In this document: piece after piece, positions 1 through 13,423 of the stretch
How the letters are laid out: the number at the start of each line of letters is the position of its first letter
Numbering within the stretch: the first letter of the stretch is position 1
From: Solimicrobium sp043758755
Lineage (GTDB): Bacteria > Pseudomonadota > Gammaproteobacteria > Burkholderiales > Burkholderiaceae_D
Length of the DNA: 64,000 nt
Reading direction: 5' to 3'
Assembly: GCA_043758755.1 (NCBI GenBank)
Contig: JAYVMW010000001.1
Location: 1 to 64,000 of the forward strand
Position numbers and translations under genes: made by a program
Notes under the pieces: model-generated
Databases searched by the model: none
What the model was told of the DNA's origin: nothing
Seen by the model: only the letters and a program-made list of their open reading frames with translations

Positions 1-12
1 TACTCAACTCAA

Positions 13-18
13 GAAGGA
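13..18 (+). promoter_or_regulatory. Ribosome binding site of rplK
   Basis: AAGGAG lies seven bases before the rplK ATG. The promoter of this operon must lie upstream of the window, where nusG is usually found. Confidence 0.8.
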
Positions 19-24
19 GCCATC

Positions 25-456
25 ATGGCAAAGAAAATCATTGGTTTTATCAAGCTGCAAGTGCCAGCTGGTAAAGCAAACCCATCCCCACCAATCGGAC
101 CAGCTCTGGGTCAACGTGGTCTGAACATCATGGAATTCTGCAAGGCATTCAATGCGCAGACTCAAGGTGTTGAGCCAGGTATGCCAATTCCTGTCGTGAT
201 CACTGCATTTGCAGACAAGTCGTTTACATTCGTGATGAAAACGCCCCCTGCAACTTATCTGATCAAAAAAGCAGCTGGCGTGACCAAAGGTTCACCAAAG
301 CCACATACAGATAAAGTCGGCAAGCTCACAAGAAAGCAAGCTGAAGAAATCGCCACAGTCAAACGCGCAGATCTGACCGCCGCAGATATGGACGCAGCAG
401 TGCGTACTATCGCCGGTTCAGCCCGTTCGATGGGCATTACCGTAGAGGGTGTGTAA
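25..456 (+). CDS. rplK: 50S ribosomal protein L11
   Basis: L11 (143 aa) binds 23S rRNA in the GTPase-associated centre with the L10-L12 stalk and is needed for stringent-factor activation. The N-terminal domain carries the Pro-rich stretch at about residues 18-32 (KANPSPPIGPALGQRG) typical of L11, and the C-terminal RNA-binding domain ends in SARSMGITVEGV. The length is standard. It is the first gene of the rplKAJL-rpoBC group seen here; its TAA stop lies one base before the ATG of rplA, so the two are probably translated in a coupled way. Confidence 0.98.
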   Translation: MAKKIIGFIKLQVPAGKANPSPPIGPALGQRGLNIMEFCKAFNAQTQGVEPGMPIPVVITAFADKSFTFVMKTPPATYLIKKAAGVTKGSPKPHTDKVGKLTRKQAEEIATVKRADLTAADMDAAVRTIAGSARSMGITVEGV

Positions 457-457
457 C

Positions 458-1150
458 ATGGCTATTTCTAAACGCGCAAAACTGATCAAAGCTAAAGTTG
501 ATCGCACTAAAGTCTATCCATTTGCCAATGCTGTTGCATTGCTGCGCGAATGCGCAACTGCCAAGTTCAATGAATCCTTTGACGTGGCAATTCAACTGGG
601 CGTAGATCCTAAAAAATCTGACCAGGTAGTTCGTGGTTCTGTAGTTCTGCCAGCCGGTACAGGTAAGACTGTACGCGTAGCGGTATTTGCAACCGGCGAC
701 AAGGCTGAAGCAGCTAAAGCAGCCGGCGCCGACGTAGTTGGTATGGAAGATCTGGCTGAACGTATCAAAGCAGGTGACATGCCATTTGATATCGTGATCG
801 CCTCTCCAGACACCATGCGTGTGGTTGGTACTCTGGGTCAAATCTTGGGACCACGTGGTCTGATGCCAAATCCGAAAGTTGGTACTGTAACTCCTGACGT
901 CGCTACTGCAGTTAAAAATGCAAAAGCCGGTCAGGTTCAATACCGTACTGACAAGGCAGGTATCATCCACAGCACCATCGGTCGTAAATCATTCTCTGAT
1001 GCAGATCTGAAAGCCAACCTGTTGGCCCTGATCGAAGCATTGCAAAAAGCCAAGCCAGCATCATCCAAAGGCATCTACCTGCGTCGCGTTGCGATGTCAT
1101 CCACTATGGGTGCTGGTGTGCGTGTTGATCACGCCAATTTGGCTGGGTAA
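458..1150 (+). CDS. rplA: 50S ribosomal protein L1
   Basis: L1 (230 aa) forms the mobile stalk at the ribosomal E site and in many bacteria represses its own L11-L1 mRNA. The start is the ATG giving MAISKRAKLIKAK, one base after the rplK stop; an upstream in-frame start would add a few residues and overlap rplK. The C-terminal half has the usual L1 signature region (GPRGLMPNPKVGTVT at about residues 130-144). A 281-nt leader follows before rplJ. Confidence 0.97.
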   Translation: MAISKRAKLIKAKVDRTKVYPFANAVALLRECATAKFNESFDVAIQLGVDPKKSDQVVRGSVVLPAGTGKTVRVAVFATGDKAEAAKAAGADVVGMEDLAERIKAGDMPFDIVIASPDTMRVVGTLGQILGPRGLMPNPKVGTVTPDVATAVKNAKAGQVQYRTDKAGIIHSTIGRKSFSDADLKANLLALIEALQKAKPASSKGIYLRRVAMSSTMGAGVRVDHANLAG

Positions 1151-1160
1151 TAAATCAAGC

Positions 1161-1431
1161 CCTCGCACATTCCTGTGTGAGGCCAATCTTTGGGCTGGAT
1201 GAATTTTCATCCAGACAATCAAAGACCGTTGGGCTGGCAATTAATAGATGTGCCGTTAATTGCCGGTTAATCGTTAAAGCCACGTTAAGTGGCTTTAACG
1301 CCCAACGCAGATGGTGGGCCCGAGCAAGTTATGTAGTTACGACGCTGGAAACAGCACAATACTTCTAACTTCGGACGCCGTGTTCGAAACGATGTGAGGG
1401 ATTTTCCGAGCATCATAATTGGAGGTTGACC
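1161..1431 (+). promoter_or_regulatory. Structured rplJ leader (L10-leader type)
   Basis: The 281-nt gap between rplA and rplJ has no gene but much secondary structure. A 9-bp hairpin lies at 1161-1169/1174-1182. A long-range 8-bp pairing (1227-1234 with 1300-1307) encloses two perfect hairpins, 9 bp at 1236-1244/1256-1264 and 11 bp at 1273-1283/1289-1299. This multibranched fold fits the known L10 leader, to which the L10(L12)4 complex binds to repress rplJL translation. The binding site itself is inferred from position and fold. GGAGG at 1421-1425 is the rplJ ribosome binding site. Confidence 0.75.
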
Positions 1432-1953
1432 GTGAGTCTCAATCTGAATGACAAAAAGGCCGTAGTCGCTGAAGTTTCTGCGAAAGTAGCAACTGCACAG
1501 ACTATCGTTGTGGCCGAGTATCGTGGCATCCAGGTAGGTCATTTGACGCAATTACGCGCCAAAGCACGTGCCCAGGGCGTATACCTGCGTGTATTGAAAA
1601 ATACATTAGCTCGTCGCGCTGTTGAAGGTACGGCATTTGCCAGCTTAGGCAATGAAATGACTGGTCCATTGATTTATGCAATTTCTGAAGACGCTGTTGC
1701 TGCGGCAAAAGTAACTTTTGATTTCGCAAAAACCAATGACAAGCTGGTTATCAGAGCTGGTAACTATGCAGGTAAATCACTCGATAAAGCGGGTGTAGCT
1801 GCATTGGCAAGCATCCCTGCCCGTGAAGTTCTGTTGGCTCAGTTGGCCGGCATAATGAAAGCACCGGTTGCAGGTTTTGCGCGTGGTTTGGCTGCTCTGG
1901 CAGCGAAAAAAGATGCAGGTTCACCAGTTGCTGCTGAAGCAGTCGCTGAGTAA
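1432..1953 (+). CDS. rplJ: 50S ribosomal protein L10
   Basis: L10 (173 aa) anchors L7/L12 dimers to the ribosome and, with L12, represses its own leader. I chose the GTG giving MSLNLNDKKAVVAEV because it sits six bases after a strong GGAGG and gives the N terminus usual in Burkholderiales; a TTG at 1426 directly abuts the GGAGG and is too close. The N-terminal rRNA-binding domain (about residues 1-130) is followed by the Ala-rich C-terminal helix that binds L12. rplL follows after 58 nt. Confidence 0.96.
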   Translation: MSLNLNDKKAVVAEVSAKVATAQTIVVAEYRGIQVGHLTQLRAKARAQGVYLRVLKNTLARRAVEGTAFASLGNEMTGPLIYAISEDAVAAAKVTFDFAKTNDKLVIRAGNYAGKSLDKAGVAALASIPAREVLLAQLAGIMKAPVAGFARGLAALAAKKDAGSPVAAEAVAE

Positions 1954-2011
1954 TCTGAATCAAGTCAAATACCGAATAGATGTAATTACTGTAAAAAATT
2001 AGGAGTTTCAA

Positions 2012-2380
2012 ATGGCAATTAGCAAAGATGATATTTTAGAAGCAGTTGGCGCGATGTCCGTAATGGATCTGAACGACCTGGTAAAAGCTTTTGAAGAAAA
2101 ATTTGGTGTTTCTGCTGCTGCAATGGCAGTTGCTGGTCCAGCTGCAGCAGCTGCTGCTGTTGAAGAGCAAACAGAATTCAACGTAATTCTGACTGAAATT
2201 GGCGCGAACAAAGTTGGCGTTATTAAAGCAGTTCGTGAATTGACCGGCTTGGGCTTGAAAGAAGCCAAAGACGTCGTTGATGGCGCACCAAAAGCTGTTA
2301 AAGAAGGCGTGTCGAAAGCTGATGCTGATGCAGCGAAGAAGAAATTGGAAGAAGCCGGCGCGAAAGCAGACATCAAGTAA
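2012..2380 (+). CDS. rplL: 50S ribosomal protein L7/L12
   Basis: L7/L12 (122 aa) is the multicopy stalk protein that recruits translational GTPases. Visible parts are the N-terminal dimerisation helices that bind L10 (about 1-35), an Ala-rich hinge (about 36-52) and the C-terminal factor-binding domain with KVGVIKAVRELTGLGLKEAK. RBS AGGAG lies at 2001-2005. A hairpin with a T-run follows in the gap to rpoB. Confidence 0.98.
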   Translation: MAISKDDILEAVGAMSVMDLNDLVKAFEEKFGVSAAAMAVAGPAAAAAAVEEQTEFNVILTEIGANKVGVIKAVRELTGLGLKEAKDVVDGAPKAVKEGVSKADADAAKKKLEEAGAKADIK

Positions 2381-2426
2381 TCGCGGATGGTTTTGGCGAA
2401 TGATTTGTTCGTCAAAAAACAAAGTT

Positions 2427-2465
2427 GGAATCCTCTCGCAAGAGAGGGTTCCGTTTGTCGTTTTT
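2427..2465 (+). terminator. Attenuator-like hairpin between rplL and rpoB
   Basis: An 11-bp stem (2427-2437 with 2442-2452, one G-T wobble) capped by a GCAA loop is followed by a T-rich stretch ending in TTTTT at 2461-2465. It resembles the partial terminator known between rplL and rpoB in enterobacteria, which lowers rpoBC transcription relative to the ribosomal genes. No promoter was identified in the rest of the 210-nt gap. Confidence 0.75.
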
Positions 2466-2590
2466 AATAGTTGACGATGTTGTATTCTGTTGCGAATTGT
2501 CAACGACCAGTACGAAGGATAAAGAACTGAAGTTTTATCGCGCGATGAAATTTGACTTCTCTATCTTTCCCTGCCACTCACGGAGTGTTC

Positions 2591-5500
2591 ATGCACTACT
2601 CATTTACTGAGAAGAAGCGCATTCGTAAATCTTTTGCGAAACGCGCCAACGTCCACAGTGTTCCTTTCTTGCTGGCTACCCAGCTTGAATCTTATCTGGG
2701 CTTTTTACAGGCTGACAAACCAACGTCGGCACGTAAAAATGAAGGTTTGCAGTCTGCCTTTACGTCCATATTCCCTATCGTTTCGCACAATGGTTTTGCG
2801 CGTCTCGAATTTTTATCCTATGTGCTGGGCGATCCGGCCTTTGACGTTAAAGAATGTCAACAGCGTGGCCTGACTTACGCTTCACCACTGCGCGCCAAGG
2901 TGCGTCTGGTGATCCTGGATAAAGAATCGCCGACCAAGCCGGTCGTCAAAGAAATGAAAGAACAGGAAGTGTACATGGGCGAACTGCCGCTCATGACGAC
3001 CACCGGTTCCTTCGTTATCAATGGTACTGAACGCGTGATCGTTTCTCAGCTGCATCGTTCGCCTGGTGTGTTCTTTGAACATGACCGCGGCAAGACCCAC
3101 TCTTCAGGTAAATTGTTATTCTCGGCAAGGATTATTCCTTACCGTGGTTCATGGCTCGATTTCGAATTCGATCCAAAAGACATCCTGTTCTTCCGTGTCG
3201 ATCGCCGTCGCAAGATGCCTGTCACGATCCTGCTTAAAGCCATCGGCATGAACAATGAGCAGATCCTGGCCAACTTCTTTGTCTTCGACAATTTCGCGCT
3301 ACATAAAGAAGGCGCGGAGATGGAATTCGTGGCTGACCACCTGCGTGGTGAAGTCGCCCGTTTTGATATTTCAGACAAAGCCGGCAAAGTGCTGGTTGCC
3401 AAAGACAAGCGTATCAACAGCCGTCATATTCGTGATATCGAAGCTGCAAAAATCAAACATTTCTCGGTTCCCGAAGATTACCTGCTGGGCCGCGTTCTGG
3501 CTAAGAATGTAGTCGATGCTGAAACCGGCGAAATCATTGCCAATGCCAATGATGAATTGACTGAAGATTTGCTGGCCAAACTGCGCGCTGCCAATGTAGC
3601 CAACATCCAGACTCTGTACATCAATGAACTGGATCAGGGCGGATACATTTCCAACACGCTGCGTTCAGACGATACTGCAGACCAGATGTCAGCCAAGGTT
3701 GCCATCTATCGCATGATGCGTCCTGGCGAACCGCCAACTGAAGATTCAGTTGAAGCGCTGTTCAACGGTCTGTTCTACAACGCTGACCGTTATGATCTGT
3801 CAGCAGTAGGTCGCATGAAATTCAACCGTCGTATCGGTCGTGATGAGCTGACCGGCGCGATGACACTGTCCAATGAAGACGTGCTGGCCGTTATCAAGAT
3901 TCTGGTTGAGCTGCGCAATGGTCGCGGCGAAGTCGATGATATTGATCACCTGGGTAATCGTCGCGTACGTTGCGTCGGTGAACTGGCTGAAAATCAATTC
4001 CGTGCCGGTCTGGTGCGTGTTGAGCGCGCAGTCAAAGAACGTCTGGGTCAGGCTGAAGCGGACAATTTAATGCCGCACGATCTGATCAACTCCAAGCCGA
4101 TCTCTGCAGCGATCCGTGAATTCTTCGGTTCGTCCCAGCTGTCCCAGTTTATGGATCAGACCAACCCGCTGTCAGAAATCACGCACAAACGTCGTATTTC
4201 TGCTCTGGGACCTGGTGGTCTGACGCGCGAACGTGCCGGCTTTGAAGTCCGCGACGTACATCCAACCCATTACGGTCGTGTCTGCCCGATTGAGACTCCT
4301 GAGGGACCAAACATTGGTTTGATCAACTCGCTGGCTCTGTATGCACGTCTGAATGAATACGGCTTCCTGGAAACACCATACCGTAAAGTTGTCGACAGCA
4401 AAATCACGACGCAGATCGATTATCTGTCCGCGATTGAAGAAGGTCGTTACATTATCGCTCAGGCGAATGCGACCATCGACGGCACCGGCAAACTTTCCGA
4501 CGAACTGGTTTCCTCGCGTCAGGCTGGCGAAACAATTCTGGTCACACCAGAACGCGTTCAGTACATGGACGTGGCAACCGGCCAGGTCGTCTCCGTTGCG
4601 GCTTCGCTGATTCCGTTCCTGGAACACGATGATGCGAACCGTGCTTTGATGGGTGCCAACATGCAGCGTCAGGCAGTTCCCTGTCTGCGTCCTGAAAAAG
4701 CACTGGTCGGTACTGGTATCGAACGCACCGTTGCGGTCGATTCAGGCACCACAGTTCAGGCACTGCGCGGCGGTAAAGTTGATTACATCGATGCGGGTCG
4801 TATCGTGATTCGTGTCAACGATGCCGAAGCAACAGCCGGTGACGTTGGTGTGGATATCTACAACCTGATCAAATACACCCGTTCCAACCAGAACACCAAC
4901 ATCAACCAGCGTCCGATCGTCAAAGTGGGCGACATCGTTGCCAAAGGTGACGTACTGGCCGATGGCGCCTCGACCGATCTGGGCGAGCTGGCTCTGGGTC
5001 AGAACATGCTGGTGGCGTTTATGCCATGGAATGGTTATAACTTTGAAGATTCGATTCTGATCTCTGAAAAAGTTGTGGCTGACGACCGCTATACCTCGAT
5101 CCATATCGAAGAACTGTCGGTGGTGGCACGTGACACCAAATTGGGCGCTGAAGAAATTACCCGCGATATCTCGAATCTGGCTGAAAATCAGCTGGCCCGT
5201 CTGGATGAAGCCGGTATTGTCTACATCGGTGCTGAAGTCACCGCTGGCGACACACTGGTCGGTAAAGTGACACCAAAAGGTGAAACACAGCTGACTCCGG
5301 AAGAAAAACTGCTGCGCGCCATTTTCGGTGAAAAAGCTTCTGACGTTAAAGATACCTCACTGCGCGTGCCATCCGGCATGGTCGGTACCGTTATCGACGT
5401 CCAGGTGTTCACCCGCGAAGGCATCCAGCGCGACAAACGTGCGCAACAGATTATCGACGATGAACTGAAACGCTATCGCCTGGATCTGAATGACCAGATG

Positions 5501-6697
5501 CGTATTGTTGAAGGCGATGCCTTTGAGCGTCTGGAACGTATGCTGATTGGTAAAGTTGCCAACGGCGGACCGAAGAAAATGGGCAAGGGCACTGTCATTG
5601 ACAAAGCCTATCTGTCTGATCTGGATCGTCATCACTGGTTCGACATCCGTCTGGCTGAAGATGATGCTGCTGCAGCGCTGGAATCAATCAAAGACTCCAT
5701 CGCAGAAAAGCGTCACCAGTTTGATCTGGCCTTCGAAGAGAAACGCACCAAGCTGACACAGGGCGATGAATTGCCACCAGGCGTACAGAAAATGGTCAAA
5801 GTGTATCTGGCCGTTAAACGTCGTCTGCAACCAGGTGACAAAATGGCGGGTCGTCACGGTAACAAGGGTGTGGTTTCACGCATTGTACCGATTGAAGACA
5901 TGCCATACATGGCTGACGGTACACCGGCTGACGTGGTACTGAATCCACTGGGCGTTCCTTCACGGATGAACGTGGGTCAGGTTCTGGAAGTGCATCTGGG
6001 CTGGGCTGCCAAAGGTCTGGGTCTGCGTATCGGTGAAATGTTGAAAGCCCATACTGCGATTCAGGAACTGCGCAAATTCCTGGCTTCGATCTACAACGAA
6101 TCCGGCAAAAAAGAAGATCTGGACAAGTTCACTGACAATGAAATCATCGAATTGGCCAACAACCTGAAACACGGTGTGCCGTTTGCTACGCCAGTGTTTG
6201 ACGGTGCACACGAAAGTGAAATCCGCCGTATGCTGGATCTGGCATATCCGGATGAAATCGCCAAGCAATTAGGTATGACGCCTTCGAAAAACCAGGTGAC
6301 TCTGTATGACGGTCGCACCGGTGAATCGTTCGAGCGTAATGTCACTGTCGGTTACATGCACGTTCTGAAACTGCACCATCTGGTTGATGACAAGATGCAT
6401 GCCCGTTCCACAGGTCCTTATTCTCTGGTTACGCAACAGCCACTGGGCGGTAAAGCCCAGTTCGGTGGTCAGCGTTTCGGTGAGATGGAGGTGTGGGCAC
6501 TGGAAGCTTACGGTGCTTCGTACGTGTTGCAGGAAATGCTGACTGTGAAGTCCGATGACGTCAATGGACGTACCAAAGTGTACGAAAATCTGGTCAAGGG
6601 CGATCACGTAATCGATGCCGGCATGCCGGAATCGTTCAACGTTCTGGTCAAGGAAATCCGCTCACTGGGTATCGATATTGATCTCGAAGCCAAGTAA
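2591..6697 (+). CDS. rpoB: RNA polymerase beta subunit
   Basis: Beta subunit (1368 aa) of the core RNA polymerase, forming half of the active-site cleft. The start chosen is the ATG giving MHYSFTEKKRIRKSF, as in other Burkholderiales; an upstream in-frame ATG at 2552 would add 13 residues with no family support. The rifampicin-binding cluster at about residues 513-544 is wild type at the positions matching E. coli D516, H526 and S531 (D522, H532, S537), so a rifampicin-sensitive polymerase is predicted. The C-terminal GEMEVWALEAYGA region is present. Length equals the family norm. Confidence 0.98.
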   Translation: MHYSFTEKKRIRKSFAKRANVHSVPFLLATQLESYLGFLQADKPTSARKNEGLQSAFTSIFPIVSHNGFARLEFLSYVLGDPAFDVKECQQRGLTYASPLRAKVRLVILDKESPTKPVVKEMKEQEVYMGELPLMTTTGSFVINGTERVIVSQLHRSPGVFFEHDRGKTHSSGKLLFSARIIPYRGSWLDFEFDPKDILFFRVDRRRKMPVTILLKAIGMNNEQILANFFVFDNFALHKEGAEMEFVADHLRGEVARFDISDKAGKVLVAKDKRINSRHIRDIEAAKIKHFSVPEDYLLGRVLAKNVVDAETGEIIANANDELTEDLLAKLRAANVANIQTLYINELDQGGYISNTLRSDDTADQMSAKVAIYRMMRPGEPPTEDSVEALFNGLFYNADRYDLSAVGRMKFNRRIGRDELTGAMTLSNEDVLAVIKILVELRNGRGEVDDIDHLGNRRVRCVGELAENQFRAGLVRVERAVKERLGQAEADNLMPHDLINSKPISAAIREFFGSSQLSQFMDQTNPLSEITHKRRISALGPGGLTRERAGFEVRDVHPTHYGRVCPIETPEGPNIGLINSLALYARLNEYGFLETPYRKVVDSKITTQIDYLSAIEEGRYIIAQANATIDGTGKLSDELVSSRQAGETILVTPERVQYMDVATGQVVSVAASLIPFLEHDDANRALMGANMQRQAVPCLRPEKALVGTGIERTVAVDSGTTVQALRGGKVDYIDAGRIVIRVNDAEATAGDVGVDIYNLIKYTRSNQNTNINQRPIVKVGDIVAKGDVLADGASTDLGELALGQNMLVAFMPWNGYNFEDSILISEKVVADDRYTSIHIEELSVVARDTKLGAEEITRDISNLAENQLARLDEAGIVYIGAEVTAGDTLVGKVTPKGETQLTPEEKLLRAIFGEKASDVKDTSLRVPSGMVGTVIDVQVFTREGIQRDKRAQQIIDDELKRYRLDLNDQMRIVEGDAFERLERMLIGKVANGGPKKMGKGTVIDKAYLSDLDRHHWFDIRLAEDDAAAALESIKDSIAEKRHQFDLAFEEKRTKLTQGDELPPGVQKMVKVYLAVKRRLQPGDKMAGRHGNKGVVSRIVPIEDMPYMADGTPADVVLNPLGVPSRMNVGQVLEVHLGWAAKGLGLRIGEMLKAHTAIQELRKFLASIYNESGKKEDLDKFTDNEIIELANNLKHGVPFATPVFDGAHESEIRRMLDLAYPDEIAKQLGMTPSKNQVTLYDGRTGESFERNVTVGYMHVLKLHHLVDDKMHARSTGPYSLVTQQPLGGKAQFGGQRFGEMEVWALEAYGASYVLQEMLTVKSDDVNGRTKVYENLVKGDHVIDAGMPESFNVLVKEIRSLGIDIDLEAK

Positions 6698-6727
6698 AAC
6701 GTTTTTAGAAGTTCTGTTGTAAATCTG

Positions 6728-6915
6728 TCGCCCGAATTCATTTCGGGCGATGGTCGTTAAAGATAGTTTGCAGTGGGTAATGAATTTCGTTCCCGGTATC
6801 AATGGAACCAGCGTTGCAAAACCTGGCTCTCCCGTTGATGCGAACAGGGTAAGACGGACCAAGTTGCGCACAAAACTAACCAGCCATTAAGTGTAAATTC
6901 AGTACAAATTTACAC
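6728..6915 (+). promoter_or_regulatory. rpoB-rpoC spacer with two hairpins
   Basis: The 234-nt spacer (6698-6931) holds a perfect 9-bp stem at 6728-6736/6742-6750 with no T-run, and a perfect 9-bp stem at 6891-6899/6907-6915 that ends just five bases before the AGGAG-type ribosome binding site of rpoC. No ORF fits. The second hairpin could affect rpoC translation start or mark an RNA processing site; this is inference from position. Confidence 0.5.
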
Positions 6916-6931
6916 ATGCCAGGAGTGTTAG

Positions 6932-11164
<4,233 letters not shown>

Positions 11165-11218
11165 TTCCATTTTGGAACTATCCGCGAATTATTCAGCTAA
11201 TTGTTCAGCTATAATTCA

Positions 11219-11251
11219 AGCGTCGCCAGTTATCTGGCGGCGCTTTTTTTT
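11219..11251 (+). terminator. Rho-independent terminator of the rpoBC operon
   Basis: An 11-bp GC-rich stem (11219-11229 with 11234-11244, one wobble) with a TTAT loop runs directly into eight T residues. It lies 55 nt after the rpoC stop. Confidence 0.92.
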
Positions 11252-11359
11252 ACCTGAAATTTTGTAATCCAGTTTGAATCCGCACACCCCAACGAACATC
11301 TCAGAGATACAGAATCAGACCACAAGTCTGTAAAACAATATCAATTAACAGGAGCAGGT

Positions 11360-13384
11360 ATGAGCTATTCCATCAAAAAATTCGGGCTGACCGCGATCAT
11401 GGTCGGGTTGATCAGTGCGCCACTGTATGCAGCAGGCGTCTCAGGTATCGATCTGGCAAACATCGACAATTCGGTGCGGGCTCAGGATGATTTCTTCAAG
11501 CATCAAAATGGCCTCTGGTTAAAAAACACCGAGATCCCGGCCGACAAATCGAGCTGGGGTTCATTCAATATTTTGAATGAACAGGTTCAGCCGCAGCTTA
11601 AAACAATTATTGACGGTATTGCCAACCCTGCGGGCAACCCGGATGAGCAGAAAATCGGCGATCTGTATGCCAGCTTCATGGACACGGCCACCATCGAATC
11701 GTTGGGTATCAAACCGCTCGAACCGATCTTTACACGCATTGATGCACTGAGTGATAAAGCGCAGATTCCGGCACTGATGGCCTATTTCAGCCGGGTCAGC
11801 ATCGTTTCCCCGTTCGACATTTCAGTCAATCAGGATGACCGTGATTCCACCGTATATGCGGTCGGTCTGGGTCAAAGCGGTCTGGGTATGCCAGATCGTG
11901 ATTACTATCTGAAGCTGGATGATGCTAAATTATCCAAAGTACGTCTGGCGTACGTCAAACATATTGAAAAAATGCTGGCCATGGCCGGAGACACCAACGC
12001 GGCAGCCAGTGCAGAAGCAATTCTGAAACTTGAAACCGCGCTGGCACAGGTACAGTGGACCAAGGTTGAACTGCGTGATCCGATCAAAAACTATAACAAG
12101 ATCGAACTGGTCAATCTGAATGCCATTACCCCTGGCTTCGATATGTCTGCCTATCTGACAGCAATGGGCGTCGATGGAAAAATCAGCTATGTGCTGGTTG
12201 GGCAACCCAGCTATTTCACCGGTTTTGCCAAGGTAGTGCAGGACACGCCGTTAGACGTCTGGAAAACCTATTTCAAATGGCACACGCTGTCCAGCAATGC
12301 CAGTATGCTGCCGGTCAGCTTCGCCGATGAAAACTTTGCGTTTTACGGTACAACCATGCAGGGTATTCCTCAGCAAAAAGATCGCTGGAAACGCGCTGTG
12401 GATAAAATCAACATGGCCATGGGCGAATCGATGGGCAAATTGTATGCAGCCAAATATTTCCCGGCCGAGTCCAAAGTAAGAATGGAAAAACTGGTTGCCA
12501 ACCTGATGGTGGCGTACAAACAAAGCATCAACAAACTGGACTGGATGAGCCCGGCTACCAAGAAGCAGGCGCAGCTCAAGTTGTCGACCATGGCCATCAA
12601 AATCGGGTATCCGGACAAATGGCGTGATTACTCAGCTCTGGTGATCAGCAAAGATGATTTGATCGGCAACAGCCTGCGCGCCAACGAATTTGAAGCGCAG
12701 TACGAAATCAATCTGCTGGGCAAGCCAATCGATCGCGCGCAGTGGGGCATGACACCGCAAACCGTGAACGCACAATACAACCCGCAGTTGAATGACATTA
12801 CATTCCCGGCCGCGATTCTGCGTGCCCCCTTCTTCAACCCTGACGCCGATGATGCGGTCAATTATGGTGCCATAGGCGCCGTAATCGGCCATGAAATCAG
12901 CCACGGCTTTGATGATCAGGGCAGTCAGTACGATGAAAAGGGTAATCTGCGCGACTGGTGGACCAAGCAAGACCATAAAAAGTTTGCTGCCAAAACCACT
13001 GCACTGGTCAAACAGTACAATGCGTTCAGCCCGTTGCCTGGCTATTTTGTGAATGGTGAACTGACGCTGGGTGAAAACATTGCCGATAATTCCGGTCTGG
13101 CGATTTCCATGAAGGCCTACAAAATTTCACTGAACGGCAAAAAAGCACCGGTCATCGATGGCTATACCGGCGAGCAGCGTTTCTATGCCGGCTTTGCTCA
13201 GGTATGGCAGGCCAAGTTGCGTGATGAAACGGTATTGGTACGTATTAAAACCGATCCGCATTCACCACCGGCATTCCGAGCCAACGGTACGGTGCGTAAC
13301 CAACCTGATTTTTACAGGGCATTTGATGTCAAGGCGGGCGACAAGATGTATCTGGCACCGAAGGATCGCGTGATTATCTGGTAA
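11360..13384 (+). CDS. M13 (neprilysin/PepO-like) zinc metallopeptidase, exported
   Basis: A 674-aa M13 endopeptidase, expected to cut oligopeptides outside the cytoplasm. A signal peptide covers about residues 1-25 (cleavage after PLYAA). The N-terminal M13 domain spans about residues 35-400 and the catalytic domain the rest: zinc ligands H511 and H515 with catalytic E512 in the HEISH motif (FDDQG follows), and the third ligand E572 in GENIADNSGL. The C terminus ends in KDRVIIW, close to the usual family end (CxVW) but without its Cys. RBS AGGAG lies eight bases upstream. It stands alone after the rpoC terminator. Confidence 0.93.
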   Translation: MSYSIKKFGLTAIMVGLISAPLYAAGVSGIDLANIDNSVRAQDDFFKHQNGLWLKNTEIPADKSSWGSFNILNEQVQPQLKTIIDGIANPAGNPDEQKIGDLYASFMDTATIESLGIKPLEPIFTRIDALSDKAQIPALMAYFSRVSIVSPFDISVNQDDRDSTVYAVGLGQSGLGMPDRDYYLKLDDAKLSKVRLAYVKHIEKMLAMAGDTNAAASAEAILKLETALAQVQWTKVELRDPIKNYNKIELVNLNAITPGFDMSAYLTAMGVDGKISYVLVGQPSYFTGFAKVVQDTPLDVWKTYFKWHTLSSNASMLPVSFADENFAFYGTTMQGIPQQKDRWKRAVDKINMAMGESMGKLYAAKYFPAESKVRMEKLVANLMVAYKQSINKLDWMSPATKKQAQLKLSTMAIKIGYPDKWRDYSALVISKDDLIGNSLRANEFEAQYEINLLGKPIDRAQWGMTPQTVNAQYNPQLNDITFPAAILRAPFFNPDADDAVNYGAIGAVIGHEISHGFDDQGSQYDEKGNLRDWWTKQDHKKFAAKTTALVKQYNAFSPLPGYFVNGELTLGENIADNSGLAISMKAYKISLNGKKAPVIDGYTGEQRFYAGFAQVWQAKLRDETVLVRIKTDPHSPPAFRANGTVRNQPDFYRAFDVKAGDKMYLAPKDRVIIW

Positions 13385-13423
13385 GTCTTCTGGATTGAGC
13401 AGGTTTTAAAAATGCAAAAAGTG

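Noticed and set aside
4127..4222. Rifampicin-resistance substitution in rpoB
   Set aside because: The residues matching E. coli D516, H526 and S531 are wild type; the one visible difference from E. coli (Asn to Thr two residues after that Asp) is not a resistance change I know of.
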